DNA of 64,000 nt from Neobacillus notoginsengisoli (GTDB lineage: Bacteria; Bacillota; Bacilli; Bacillales; Cytobacillaceae). This document shows, in pieces, positions 54,583 through 62,991 of the stretch (within the stretch, counting starts at the first letter, position 1; every line of letters begins with the position of its first letter). The stretch covers positions 1 through 64,000 of the forward strand of contig NZ_QWEG01000004.1 in the NCBI RefSeq assembly GCF_003515685.1. Reading direction: 5' to 3'. Below the pieces are notes generated by a model. The model was not told where the DNA came from, did no database searches, and saw only the letters and a program-made list of their open reading frames with translations. Made by a program: the position numbers and the translations under genes.

Positions 54583-56781
54583 ATGAAAAACATACTCTTC
54601 AGGAATAGAGGCAAAAAGCTCATCATCTTCTTCATTATCGTCGTGCTGGCTGCGGAAATCAGTTCCATTTTTCTGCCGTTAAACGAACAAATTCTCCATG
54701 CCCTTATTTTGCTAGCCGCTTCTTTGTTGCTTTTGGTCATGCTGAAAGGGGTAAATCTGACAACGGAAGAACTTCAGAAAAACAGGCATCGGCTTGACGC
54801 CATTTTTGACAGCCTTGATGTGGCCATCTGGTCACACGACTTAAAAACGAATCATTTAAAGATTACGCCCGGAATTGAGAAGCTTTATGGGTATTCCCTT
54901 GCCGAATTTTATCATGATCACAATTTGTGGAAAAGGGTTATTCATCCGGATGACATGGTTGTTTTGCCAGAGAGGGATTTGGCGCTCTCTAAAGGTGAAG
55001 CGATTACGAGCATTTATCGGATTATCCGGCCGGATGGGGAAATCCGCTGGATTCAGGACAGAGGAATTCCAACGGTTGAAAAGGGAAAGCTTGTTAACTT
55101 CAGCTCGGTGCTTTTTGATATTACAGACAAAAAGGAAAGTGAAAACCGCTATAGAAGTCTCGTTGAGATGTCCCCCGATATTATTGCTGTTTACAGTAGG
55201 GGGAAGATTGATTATGTAAATGAAACTGGAGCAAAAGTTTTTGGTGCCAAGTCGCCAGAAGAAATGATTGGGATGCCGCTCTCCAAATTAATTCCGACCA
55301 AAGATCTGAACGAGATGAGGTTCAGGGAACTGACCATTGGGGAAGAAAGGCCGGATGAAATTAACCTTGAATTCCAGGCTGTCCGCATTGATGGCCAGCT
55401 GATTGATGTAGAAATGGTTTCAATGCCGATTTTTTATGAGGGAAGGGCGGCAAGGCAAATTGTCGGCCGAGACATTTCGGAGCGAAAAGCAGCTGAACAG
55501 ACGATCCAGTTTATGGCCTATAATGACGGGCTCACTGGTTTGCCCAATCGGAACAGATTCAGGGAAAAGTTATTGGAAGCAATGTCCAGGAACAAGGCGG
55601 AAAAGCTTGCTATCCTATTTCTTGATTTGGATAGGTTCAAGATCATTAATGACACAAAGGGCCATACAGTTGGCGATCAGCTTTTGAAGGCGGTTGCCGA
55701 TCGGCTGAGCCAGGTTGTTGGCAGCGATGGCATCGTTTCCCGCCAAGGAGGGGATGAATTTATTATCTTGCTGGAGGGTATGGACCGGCAAAAAATCATC
55801 AAGGTTGCCAAGCGGATTTTGAACAGTTTCTCTAAACCGTTCGCCATTGATCATGAAGTGTTCTATGTCACGCCAAGCATCGGAATCAGTGTCTACCCAT
55901 CGGATGGAGAGGATGGGGAAACCCTTATCAAGCATGCCGATATTGCAATGTATCTGGCAAAGGACCGTGGCAAAAATAACTATCAGTTTTATACCGCTGG
56001 CCTCCATGGGCTTTCATCCCGCAAAATGGAAATGGAAACTGGCCTCCGCAAGGCGTTGGAGCTTAACCAATTTGAGTTGTATTACCAGCCCCAAATTGAA
56101 TTGAGTACAGGCTATATTATTGGAATTGAATCGCTCATCCGCTGGAACCATCCTGAACGGGGAATTATCTCGCCTTGTGAATTCATTCCGCTTGCCGAAG
56201 AAACCGGCCTGATCGTCCCAATTGGCAACTGGGTTTTGAAAGAAGCGTGCAAACAGCACAGGAGCTGGTTGAGTCAAGGGTATTGGCCAATGGTTATGTC
56301 CGTGAACATTTCAGTCAGGCAGTTCCAGGACGATGACTTTGTCAGTTCCGTCAAAAGGATTCTTAATGAAACCGACATGGATCCCGGCTATTTAGAATTG
56401 GAAATAACCGAAAGCATTATGCAAAACTTTGAGCGGTCCAATCTCATAATAAAAGATTTAAACCGGCTCGGAGTAAAAATTGCTTTAGATGATTTTGGAA
56501 CAGGCTACTCTTCACTAAGCAATCTTAAGCATCTTCCAATCGATACGATCAAAATCGACAAATCCTTCCTAGATGATATGGAGGATGGTTCAATGGTCAA
56601 AACGATTCTAGACATGGGATTGAATATGGAGTTCCATGTGATTGCGGAAGGGATCGAGCAAAAAGAACAAGTAGACTTTTTATTGGTGCATGGCTGCAAA
56701 GTCGGCCAGGGGTATTTATTCAGTGAACCGATATCGGTGGATGGCATGGAGGGTATGCTCAATAAAAAGGTTTTGGTTTGA
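54583..56781 (+). CDS. PAS-PAS-GGDEF-EAL cyclic di-GMP signalling protein
   Basis: 732-residue membrane protein from ATG 54583 (AAAGGGG upstream; an in-frame ATG at 54505 is less likely). Two N-terminal helices (about 9-50), PAS domains at about 60-175 and 180-300, GGDEF domain about 310-470 with RQGGDEFIILLEG intact, EAL domain about 480-725 with ESLIRW in place of EALxRW, plus DDFGTGYSSL and KIDKSFL. Both activities (diguanylate cyclase and phosphodiesterase) look possible. The RxxD inhibitory site before GGDEF is absent. Confidence 0.92.
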   Translation: MKNILFRNRGKKLIIFFIIVVLAAEISSIFLPLNEQILHALILLAASLLLLVMLKGVNLTTEELQKNRHRLDAIFDSLDVAIWSHDLKTNHLKITPGIEKLYGYSLAEFYHDHNLWKRVIHPDDMVVLPERDLALSKGEAITSIYRIIRPDGEIRWIQDRGIPTVEKGKLVNFSSVLFDITDKKESENRYRSLVEMSPDIIAVYSRGKIDYVNETGAKVFGAKSPEEMIGMPLSKLIPTKDLNEMRFRELTIGEERPDEINLEFQAVRIDGQLIDVEMVSMPIFYEGRAARQIVGRDISERKAAEQTIQFMAYNDGLTGLPNRNRFREKLLEAMSRNKAEKLAILFLDLDRFKIINDTKGHTVGDQLLKAVADRLSQVVGSDGIVSRQGGDEFIILLEGMDRQKIIKVAKRILNSFSKPFAIDHEVFYVTPSIGISVYPSDGEDGETLIKHADIAMYLAKDRGKNNYQFYTAGLHGLSSRKMEMETGLRKALELNQFELYYQPQIELSTGYIIGIESLIRWNHPERGIISPCEFIPLAEETGLIVPIGNWVLKEACKQHRSWLSQGYWPMVMSVNISVRQFQDDDFVSSVKRILNETDMDPGYLELEITESIMQNFERSNLIIKDLNRLGVKIALDDFGTGYSSLSNLKHLPIDTIKIDKSFLDDMEDGSMVKTILDMGLNMEFHVIAEGIEQKEQVDFLLVHGCKVGQGYLFSEPISVDGMEGMLNKKVLV

Positions 56782-56782
56782 A

Positions 56783-56811
56783 AAGGCAGGGGCACACCTG
56801 CCTTTTTTGGA
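56783..56811 (+). terminator. Terminator
   Basis: AAGGCAGG pairs with CCTGCCTT, followed by a T run. Confidence 0.85.
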
Positions 56812-56903
56812 ACAATAAAATGGCTTCAGGCGAAAAATATCCTTGTATACGATAAGATAGATAGAGATAGGCTGTTTATTTATGGAGCAAGGAGATGAGG
56901 AAA

Positions 56904-57953
56904 ATGGAAATAACGAAAAAGAAGATTGGTGAACTTGGCGGCAGCGAAGTCACTGCCTATACAGTCAAAGGGAAAAACGGAATGACGATGACCTGCCTCG
57001 ATTATGGCTGCATTATTACAGAGTTTATCGTACCCGATCGAGAAGGGAAGCTTGAAAATATTGTCCTCGGCTTTGACAACATAGAGGATTATGTCGAACA
57101 CTCGCCATATTTTGGCGCAGTGGTCGGAAGGATTGCCGGCAGGATTAAAGAAGGCCGATTCACACTTGACGGCAAGGATTATCATATGGCAAAAAATAAT
57201 GGTGAAAACCATCTCCACGGTGGAGAACGCGGTCTGGACAAGGTGATTTGGAACCTAGAGACAAAAATAGAAACAGATAAAGCTCAACTGATTTTTACAT
57301 ATGAGAGCCCGGATGGCGAAGAAGGGTATCCTGGAAATGTATCGTTGCGGACTGTCTATACGATCACAGACCAAAACGAGCTTGTGATTGAATACAATGG
57401 CACGACAGACAAGAAAACAATTCTGAACCTAACGAATCATACATATTTCAATTTAAGCGGAAATGCGAAGTCGACAATCCTGGAACACACACTGCAAATT
57501 GACAGTGACAAGTTCCTTGAACTCGATAGCGGACTGATGCCGACTGGAAGGCTCCTTGATGTCGAAGGCACCGCGTTTGATTTCCGGAATGGAAGGAAAG
57601 TGGCGGACGGGCCTGCTTCAAGCCATCCGCAAAACATTCTTGCCGGAAAAGGCTATGACCATCCGTTCGTCCTGAATAGGAAAAAGCAGCCTGCGATTAA
57701 AGTGAGCTGTGAAGAAAGCGGCCGGACGCTTGAAGTCGAAACAAATCAGCCTGCCGTCGTTCTTTATACATCAAACCAGCTTGAAGGCGACTTTCTTATC
57801 AATGGCAATGTCAAGGCGGAACGTTATCTGGCACTCTGCCTGGAAACGCAGAAGCATCCAGACGCCATCAACCACCCGGATTTCCCATCGGTTGTACTCG
57901 ATAAAGGCGAAGAGTATTATTCTTATACGAAGTATTCGTTTAAAGTGGAATAA
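56904..57953 (+). CDS. galM: Aldose 1-epimerase (mutarotase)
   Basis: Converts beta- to alpha-anomers of galactose or glucose in the cytosol. 349 residues from ATG 56904, with AAGGAG nine bases upstream (ATG 56895 directly abuts that site). Motifs include YFGAVVGRIAGRIKEGRF near 70-87, KNNGENHLHGGERGLDKVIW near 93-112 with a catalytic His, LTNHTYFNLSGN near 173-184, and the catalytic Glu in LCLETQKHPDAINHPDFP near 310. No galactose operon genes adjoin. Confidence 0.92.
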   Translation: MEITKKKIGELGGSEVTAYTVKGKNGMTMTCLDYGCIITEFIVPDREGKLENIVLGFDNIEDYVEHSPYFGAVVGRIAGRIKEGRFTLDGKDYHMAKNNGENHLHGGERGLDKVIWNLETKIETDKAQLIFTYESPDGEEGYPGNVSLRTVYTITDQNELVIEYNGTTDKKTILNLTNHTYFNLSGNAKSTILEHTLQIDSDKFLELDSGLMPTGRLLDVEGTAFDFRNGRKVADGPASSHPQNILAGKGYDHPFVLNRKKQPAIKVSCEESGRTLEVETNQPAVVLYTSNQLEGDFLINGNVKAERYLALCLETQKHPDAINHPDFPSVVLDKGEEYYSYTKYSFKVE

Positions 57954-58010
57954 ACGTTCATTTGCATTACCTGTTTAAAAAGATTGAAAACATGAAAGGG
58001 GGAGGCGGGC

Positions 58011-58391
58011 ATGGTTCGAAAGCCACTGCGACTGCTGTTTGTCGTCGCGGGGTTTTTATCGCTCGGAATCGGCATCATTGGAATTGTTTTGCCGATTATT
58101 CCAACAACCCCATTACTCCTTCTGGCATCTTACTGTTTCATGCGGGGCTCGGAAAGATTCGAGAGATGGTTTAAGGGCAGCAAGCTATATAAAAAGCATC
58201 TGGAAGAATTCGTCCGTAAAGGCGGCATGACATTACGGCAAAAACTGACCATCCTCCTTTTGGCCGACTTCATGATTGCCATCCCGTTTATTATGATCGA
58301 CAGGTGGATACTCAGGCTCGTGCTCGTAGCCGCAATCATTTATAAATATTATTATTTCTTTGCAAAAATAAAGACCGTTCCTAACAATTAG
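58011..58391 (+). CDS. YbaN family (DUF454) small membrane protein
   Basis: 126 residues with hydrophobic segments at about 6-28, 30-45 and 78-112. The DUF454 signature GIIGIVLPIIPTTPLLLLASYCFMRGSERFERWF spans 21-54. Function unknown. GGGGGAGG is placed just before the ATG. It lies 57 bp after galM and may be co-transcribed. Confidence 0.82.
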   Translation: MVRKPLRLLFVVAGFLSLGIGIIGIVLPIIPTTPLLLLASYCFMRGSERFERWFKGSKLYKKHLEEFVRKGGMTLRQKLTILLLADFMIAIPFIMIDRWILRLVLVAAIIYKYYYFFAKIKTVPNN

Positions 58392-58404
58392 CTTTTTGAA
58401 CATA

Positions 58405-58436
58405 AAAAGCCTGCTCCTGAATGGAAGCAGGCTTTA
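58405..58436. terminator. Bidirectional terminator
   Basis: AAAGCCTGCTTCC-type stem: AAAGCCTGCTCC pairs with GGAAGCAGGCTTT between two converging genes. Confidence 0.82.
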
Positions 58437-58441
58437 CCTAT

Positions 58442-58930
58442 TTAATCAACGAGCTTTTCAAAATTGAGGCGTTTGTTAATGGCAACCATTAATGGCGCAC
58501 CAACTGCCATGACAACGAATTCACCGATGGCAACAGTCAACCAAGTGGCGAAAAACGGCCATTTCATAGCAATGTTTAATTCCCAAGCGATTAGGAACAT
58601 CGTAAATGTGAAGACAACAGTGTTGACCGCCATCCTCGCCCAAATTCCTTTTATAAAGCGGCAAGAAAAAATCGTGATTAACAAGGCAATGACAGATTGT
58701 CCGAACCCAAAGACGAGGTCAAGTGCCGGGTTAGGCGAGAAGAAAAGATTCGCCAGGAAAACACCAACAATGATACCGAAAAAGTACTTTTTATTGAAAA
58801 CGACGAGATGGTTGAACATCTCGGATAAGCGGAATTGGATATTTGAAAAACTAAGCGGTGCGACCAGCATCGTGACCACAATGTAAAGCGCGGCAATAAG
58901 CGCATTTACAGCAAGTGTCCTATTCTTCAT
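58442..58930 (-). CDS. queT: QueT family queuosine-precursor transporter
   Basis: 162-residue membrane protein with five or six helices, the S-component type of ECF vitamin importers. The start NALIAALYIVVTMLVAPLSFSNIQFRLSEMFNHLVVF is typical of QueT, with the conserved Arg and Glu of FRLSEM. It should import a queuosine precursor such as preQ1 with shared ECF ATPases. The preQ1 riboswitch in its leader supports this strongly. Confidence 0.93.
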   Translation of the reverse strand: MKNRTLAVNALIAALYIVVTMLVAPLSFSNIQFRLSEMFNHLVVFNKKYFFGIIVGVFLANLFFSPNPALDLVFGFGQSVIALLITIFSCRFIKGIWARMAVNTVVFTFTMFLIAWELNIAMKWPFFATWLTVAIGEFVVMAVGAPLMVAINKRLNFEKLVD

Positions 58931-58936
58931 TGTTCT

Positions 58937-58977
58937 CTCTCCTTAGTTTTTTATCGTGGGAGGTTCTCGAACCACGC
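58937..58977 (-). promoter_or_regulatory. preQ1-I riboswitch
   Basis: On the minus strand the leader reads GTGGTTCGAGAACCTCCCAC and then GATAAAAAACTAAGGAG: a hairpin, a C-rich loop and the A-rich tail with ACTAAGGAG typical of class I preQ1 switches. The tail includes the queT ribosome binding site, so preQ1 should block translation. Confidence 0.9.
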
Positions 58978-58997
58978 GGGATTTGCCCGAAGTTTAC

Positions 58998-59026
58998 ATT
59001 ATAGTCCGCCATTCAGTAACCGTCAA
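58998..59026 (-). promoter_or_regulatory. Sigma-A promoter of queT
   Basis: On the minus strand TTGACG and TATAAT are 17 bases apart, about 20 bases before the riboswitch. Confidence 0.82.
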
Positions 59027-59246
59027 TAGGATTTTTTTGCAAAAAAGGCGACCGGATGCGGAAAAAAGAAATTGATTTAGCGAAGAATACGAATCCCTTC
59101 CTTAGGGTATATCGTAATAACTGGCTGTACTTGCCTATTATTGAAGGAATATTTTCCTGCCAATAAGCGGAAACCTAACAAAGAACTTGTATGAATGAAA
59201 CCTCATATTATTTTTATTGATTACTTATTCCCGGGAGCTGGTTTTA

Positions 59247-60581
59247 TTGGTAATTGAACTACTTGTACTGGCAATTCTAATCCTTTTGAATGCATTTTTT
59301 GCAGCATCGGAAATTGCCTTTATTTCATTAAATGATAATAAAATTAGATTAATGGCGGAAAACGGCAATAAGAAGGCAAAAATGCTTGAGAATTTCCTAT
59401 CTGAGCCGAGCCGTTTTCTCGCGACCATCCAGATCGGGATTACACTTGCCGGGTTCATGGCAAGTGCTTTTGCCGGTAAAAGCTTTGCCGGCCGGCTTGG
59501 GGGCTGGCTTAAGGAGATTGGCGTCCCGCTTTCCCATAGCTTGTTGGTCACCCTGTCGCTCGTTGCCATTACGCTTATCCTATCTTATTTTACGCTCGTC
59601 CTAGGTGAGCTTGTCCCTAAGCGGCTCGCTCTTCAAAAAGCGGAACCGATTGCTTTTTTTGCCGTCAAACCGCTCATTATTTTGTCAAAAGTAACGTCTC
59701 CATTTGGTAAACTGTTAACGGCGTCCATGAATGGTATTGTCCGCCTATTTGGAGTGGATCCGAATGCGGAAGAGGAGAACGTCACCGAAGAAGAAATTCG
59801 CATGATGATTGATGTTGGCAAAGAAAAAGGAACGATCCTGGAAGCCGAAAAAATCATGATTAATAATATATTCGAATTTGACAATAAAACGGTTTCGGAT
59901 ATCATGACGCACCGGACGAACATCGTCGCGCTTCCGATTGATTTCACCTTAAGCGAGGTGGTCAACCTCGTCGTGCATGAAAAATATACGCGTTTTCCAG
60001 TTTATGAGGAGCATATTGATAATATTATTGGCATCCTGCATGCCAAGGATCTCCTTCAGTTTATTGAAAATTCCTCAGAAGATGCATTTAACCTCAGGAA
60101 GCTGATTCGCGAACCGTTTTTTGTCCTGGAGTCACAAAGGATTGACCATTTATTCAAGGATATGCAGACAAACAACGTCCATATTGCCATCGCAATTGAC
60201 GAATATGGAGGCACGGACGGGATTGTTACGATTGAAGATGTGATTGAGGAAATCGTTGGAAATATATTTGATGAATACGATGAGCCTGGGGTGGATGACG
60301 AAGAATATACGATGATTGATGAGAGCACGTATATGATTAATGGAACAACGAATTTGTATGAAGTGGAGCGCCTCTTAAAAGTCGATCTCCCGATTCAAGA
60401 ATACGATACGCTCAGCGGATTTGTCATCGGCCACCTTGGCTACATCCCTAGCGCGCTCGAGCAGCATACGTTCCAGCACAAGAATATTTTGTTTACGGTG
60501 GAAGAAATGGATGACCGCCGGGTGAAAAGAGTCCGCGCCGATATTCTGGACGGGGAATCAATGGATGATGTGGAGGAATAA
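59247..60581 (+). CDS. CNNM/CorC family transporter with CBS domains (hemolysin-like)
   Basis: 444-residue membrane protein from TTG 59247 (GGGAG nine bases upstream; TTG 59217 is in frame without such a site). The CNNM/DUF21 domain (about 1-190) opens LNAFFAASEIAFISLN and carries SRFLATIQIGITLAGFMASAFAG. Two CBS motifs follow (about 200-325; MTHRTNIVALP, FPVYEEHIDNIIGILHAKDL). The C-terminal CorC/HlyC domain follows, with EYGGTDGIVTIEDVIEEIVG before it. Members are thought to export or regulate Mg2+. Confidence 0.9.
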   Translation: MVIELLVLAILILLNAFFAASEIAFISLNDNKIRLMAENGNKKAKMLENFLSEPSRFLATIQIGITLAGFMASAFAGKSFAGRLGGWLKEIGVPLSHSLLVTLSLVAITLILSYFTLVLGELVPKRLALQKAEPIAFFAVKPLIILSKVTSPFGKLLTASMNGIVRLFGVDPNAEEENVTEEEIRMMIDVGKEKGTILEAEKIMINNIFEFDNKTVSDIMTHRTNIVALPIDFTLSEVVNLVVHEKYTRFPVYEEHIDNIIGILHAKDLLQFIENSSEDAFNLRKLIREPFFVLESQRIDHLFKDMQTNNVHIAIAIDEYGGTDGIVTIEDVIEEIVGNIFDEYDEPGVDDEEYTMIDESTYMINGTTNLYEVERLLKVDLPIQEYDTLSGFVIGHLGYIPSALEQHTFQHKNILFTVEEMDDRRVKRVRADILDGESMDDVEE

Positions 60582-60588
60582 GTGGTGA

Positions 60589-60655
60589 GGACACGGATTT
60601 CCCTGGATGCGTGACAGGTAACGGCGGAAAACGTGTTAAGCTGTCACGCAAAGCC
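60589..60655. repeat. Solitary copy of the array 2 repeat, with compensatory arm change
   Basis: GGATGCGTGACAG (60605-60617) and CTGTCACGCAAAG (60641 on) match the array 2 unit. The arm starts are 30 bases apart exactly as there, and GGAAAACGTGTTAAG stands in the spacer. The arms are GTGACAG and CTGTCAC instead of GTGACAA and TTGTCAC: both sides changed together. A worn left arm (GGACAC) lies near 60589. Confidence 0.8.
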
Positions 60656-60760
60656 CAACGGCACGCGCCCACGCAGGACTTGCCAAAAAGAAAGTTGGAA
60701 AATTTCTTAAAGAAAGCCAGATGTATGTGGTATTATGGATGGATAAATCGTATCGAGGGC

Positions 60761-60796
60761 AAAATCCTTCTTTTAATGCGAGAGAAGGGTTTTTGC
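60761..60796 (+). terminator. Terminator
   Basis: AAAATCCTTCT pairs with AGAAGGGTTTT (one wobble), followed by T. Confidence 0.7.
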
Positions 60797-60837
60797 GATA
60801 AAACAGCAGCTATTTCTAGTCAACGGGGGTTTTTTAA

Positions 60838-62196
60838 GTGGGGAGCAGTCATCATGAGACAGAAGGGTTGAAACGAGCGTTAAGCAGCAGGCATATTCAG
60901 TTGATTGCCCTTGGAGGCGCAATTGGAGTCGGGCTGTTTTACGGGTCGAGCGCAACAATTAAACTAGCGGGACCGGCAGTCGTTCTGTCATACCTGATTG
61001 GTGGAATTGTGATTTTCACCATCATGCGTGCGTTAGGGGAAATGGCGGTCGCTGAACCGGTTTCCGGCTCGTTTAGTTCGTATGCGAACAGGTATTTAGG
61101 CCCGTTCGCCGGCTATTTGACCGGCTGGACGTATTGGTTTATGTGGGTTGTCGTCGGAATGGCCGAAATCACGGTCGTCGGCGTCTATGTGAATTATTGG
61201 TTCCCGGATATCCCGCAATGGGTGAGCGCACTGGTTGCGCTGGTCATCATTACAGCGGTCAATCTGATTAACGTAAAAGCATTCGGCGAATTTGAGTTTT
61301 GGTTCGCGATGATTAAAATAGTTGCCATTGTTGGCATGCTCGTTGCCGGGCTTGCGATTATCTTTTTTGGTTTCGGCAATGGGGGCGAAGCGGTCGGCTT
61401 TGAGAACCTGTGGGTACACGGTGGATTTGCGCCGAACGGCCTGACAGGCATCCTGTTGTCACTCGTGATGGTCATGTTCTCGTTCGGTGGCGTCGAGCTG
61501 GTCGGAATCACGGCGGGCGAGGCTGAAAACCCTCAGCGGACAATTCCGAAAGCAATTAACAGTGTGATTTGGCGAATTCTTATTTTCTACATCGGCGCCC
61601 TCGGTATTATGATGATATTGTTCCCGTGGGACCAAGTCGGCGCGGAAGGCAGTCCGTTCGTGCAGATTTTTGACCATATCGGCATTCCCGGTGCAGCGCA
61701 CATCATCAACTTTGTTGTAATCACTGCCGCCCTGTCTTCCTTTAACAGCGGTTTGTTCAGCACCGGCCGGATGTTGTACAACCTTTCTTTGCAAAATAAC
61801 GGACCGAAATTTTTTGGAAAATTGAACAAAGCGAGTTCTCCGAGCCGGGGCATCCTGTTCTCGTCGCTTTTCTTGCTTGTTGCAGTGTTTTTGAATTATG
61901 TGGTTCCTGAAAAGGTGTTCATCTATATTTCTGCGGTTGCAACGGTGGCGGTCATCACCAGCTGGACAATCATTCTTTTGACCCAGTTGAAATTCAGGAA
62001 AGCAAGAACAGCAGAAGAAGTTCGTTCGCTTGCGTTCAAGCTGCCTTTCTACCCATTTTCATCATGGTTCGCCCTCGCTTTCCTGGCGATGGTCATCGTC
62101 TTGATGGCATTCATCGAAGGAATGCGGGTTGCATTGTTCGTCGGCCCGGTGTGGTTTGTCATTTTATACGTTGGATATAAGATGAAACGAAATTAA
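60838..62196 (+). CDS. Amino acid permease, AAT/APC family
   Basis: 452-residue, 12-helix symporter. LKRALSSRHIQLIALGGAIGVGLFYGSS near 11-38 is the APC N-terminal motif, and RALGEMAVAEPVSGSFSSYANRYLGPFAGYLTGW near 65-98 the amino acid permease signature. It is of the ProY/GabP/AnsP type; the substrate is not determinable. The start is GTG 60838 with GGGGG eight bases upstream. Confidence 0.9.
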   Translation: MGSSHHETEGLKRALSSRHIQLIALGGAIGVGLFYGSSATIKLAGPAVVLSYLIGGIVIFTIMRALGEMAVAEPVSGSFSSYANRYLGPFAGYLTGWTYWFMWVVVGMAEITVVGVYVNYWFPDIPQWVSALVALVIITAVNLINVKAFGEFEFWFAMIKIVAIVGMLVAGLAIIFFGFGNGGEAVGFENLWVHGGFAPNGLTGILLSLVMVMFSFGGVELVGITAGEAENPQRTIPKAINSVIWRILIFYIGALGIMMILFPWDQVGAEGSPFVQIFDHIGIPGAAHIINFVVITAALSSFNSGLFSTGRMLYNLSLQNNGPKFFGKLNKASSPSRGILFSSLFLLVAVFLNYVVPEKVFIYISAVATVAVITSWTIILLTQLKFRKARTAEEVRSLAFKLPFYPFSSWFALAFLAMVIVLMAFIEGMRVALFVGPVWFVILYVGYKMKRN

Positions 62197-62236
62197 GGTT
62201 TGTATATTAGGCCAGGGTCGCTGCCTGGCTCTTTGG

Positions 62237-62268
62237 AAACGCTGATCCGGTGGGATTGGCGTTTTTTT
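62237..62268 (+). terminator. Terminator
   Basis: AACGCTGATCC pairs with GGATTGGCGTT (wobbles), followed by T7. Confidence 0.8.
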
Positions 62269-62309
62269 GTGTTGGTAGTTGCTATTTTATGGGCCCCGGG
62301 AGTTACCTC

Positions 62310-62773
62310 TCAAGTTCGGACAGTGAACCGTGCTTTCAAGCTCGAGCAGTCCAAAGATATCCTAAGTTCGGACAATCAACCGTGATTTCAAGCTAAAGCG
62401 GTCCGAAGATGCCCCAAGTTCGGACAGTGAACCGTATTTTCAAGCTTGAGCAGTCCGAAGATGCCCCAAGTTCGGACAGTGAACCGTATTTTCAAGCTTG
62501 AGCAGTCCGAAGATGCCCAAGGTTTGGACAGTGAACTGTGATTTCAAGCTTGAGCAGTCCGAAGGTGCCCCAAGTTCGGACAGTCAACCGTGTCTTCAAG
62601 CTTGAGCAGTCCGAAGATGCCCTAAGTTCGGACAGTGAACCGTGATTTCAAGTTCAAGCGGTCCGAAGATGCCCAAGGTTCGGACAGTGAACCGTGATTT
62701 CAAGCTTGAGCAGTCCGAAGATACCCCAAGTTCGGACAGAAAACCAGGTTTTCAAGCGCCAATAGTCCGAAGT
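62310..62773. repeat. 52-bp tandem dyad repeat array 4
   Basis: GTTCGGAC or a close variant recurs at 62314, 62366, 62418, 62470, 62522, 62574, 62626, 62678 and 62730, exactly every 52 bases. Arms TTCGGAC and GTCCGAA are separated by about 27 and 11 bases. Read on the minus strand the long spacer includes TTGAAAATACGGTTCAC, the same A-run plus GGTT core as arrays 1-3, so this array is inverted. The arm core TTCGGAC is shared with array 1. Confidence 0.93.
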
Positions 62774-62991
62774 GGGTTTGATAATTGGCCTTTCGTTCAC
62801 TAAACCTGCCATCTCAAACCGAAATCCAGCCCGCCTTCCATACGCATTCACCGTTTTGTAACAAAGTTGGCATGAAGCGGGTGCTCCGTACGATTGCAAG
62901 CGTTTACAATAATAGTGAGTGTGGATGGAACGGCGTATGCTCTAGTACATCGGGAGCATGGACCACTTTTGCCATGAGAGGGGTTGGGTGA
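62774..62991 (+). other. Upstream region of ptb
   Basis: About 220 bp before ptb without a gene. It contains a cre box (62894-62908). No convincing -35/-10 pair or sigma-54 (GG-N10-GC) promoter was found. Confidence 0.5.
62894..62908 (+). promoter_or_regulatory. cre site (CcpA operator) upstream of ptb
   Basis: TTGCAAGCGTTTACA matches the cre consensus WTGNAANCGNWNNCW at every defined position. It lies 84 bp upstream of the ptb start, predicting carbon catabolite repression of branched-chain acid breakdown. Confidence 0.8.

Noticed and set aside
62840-62991. Sigma-54 promoter before ptb, as in B. subtilis bkd
   Set aside because: TTGGCA near 62868 and TTGCA near 62894 do not give the required GG-N10-GC spacing.
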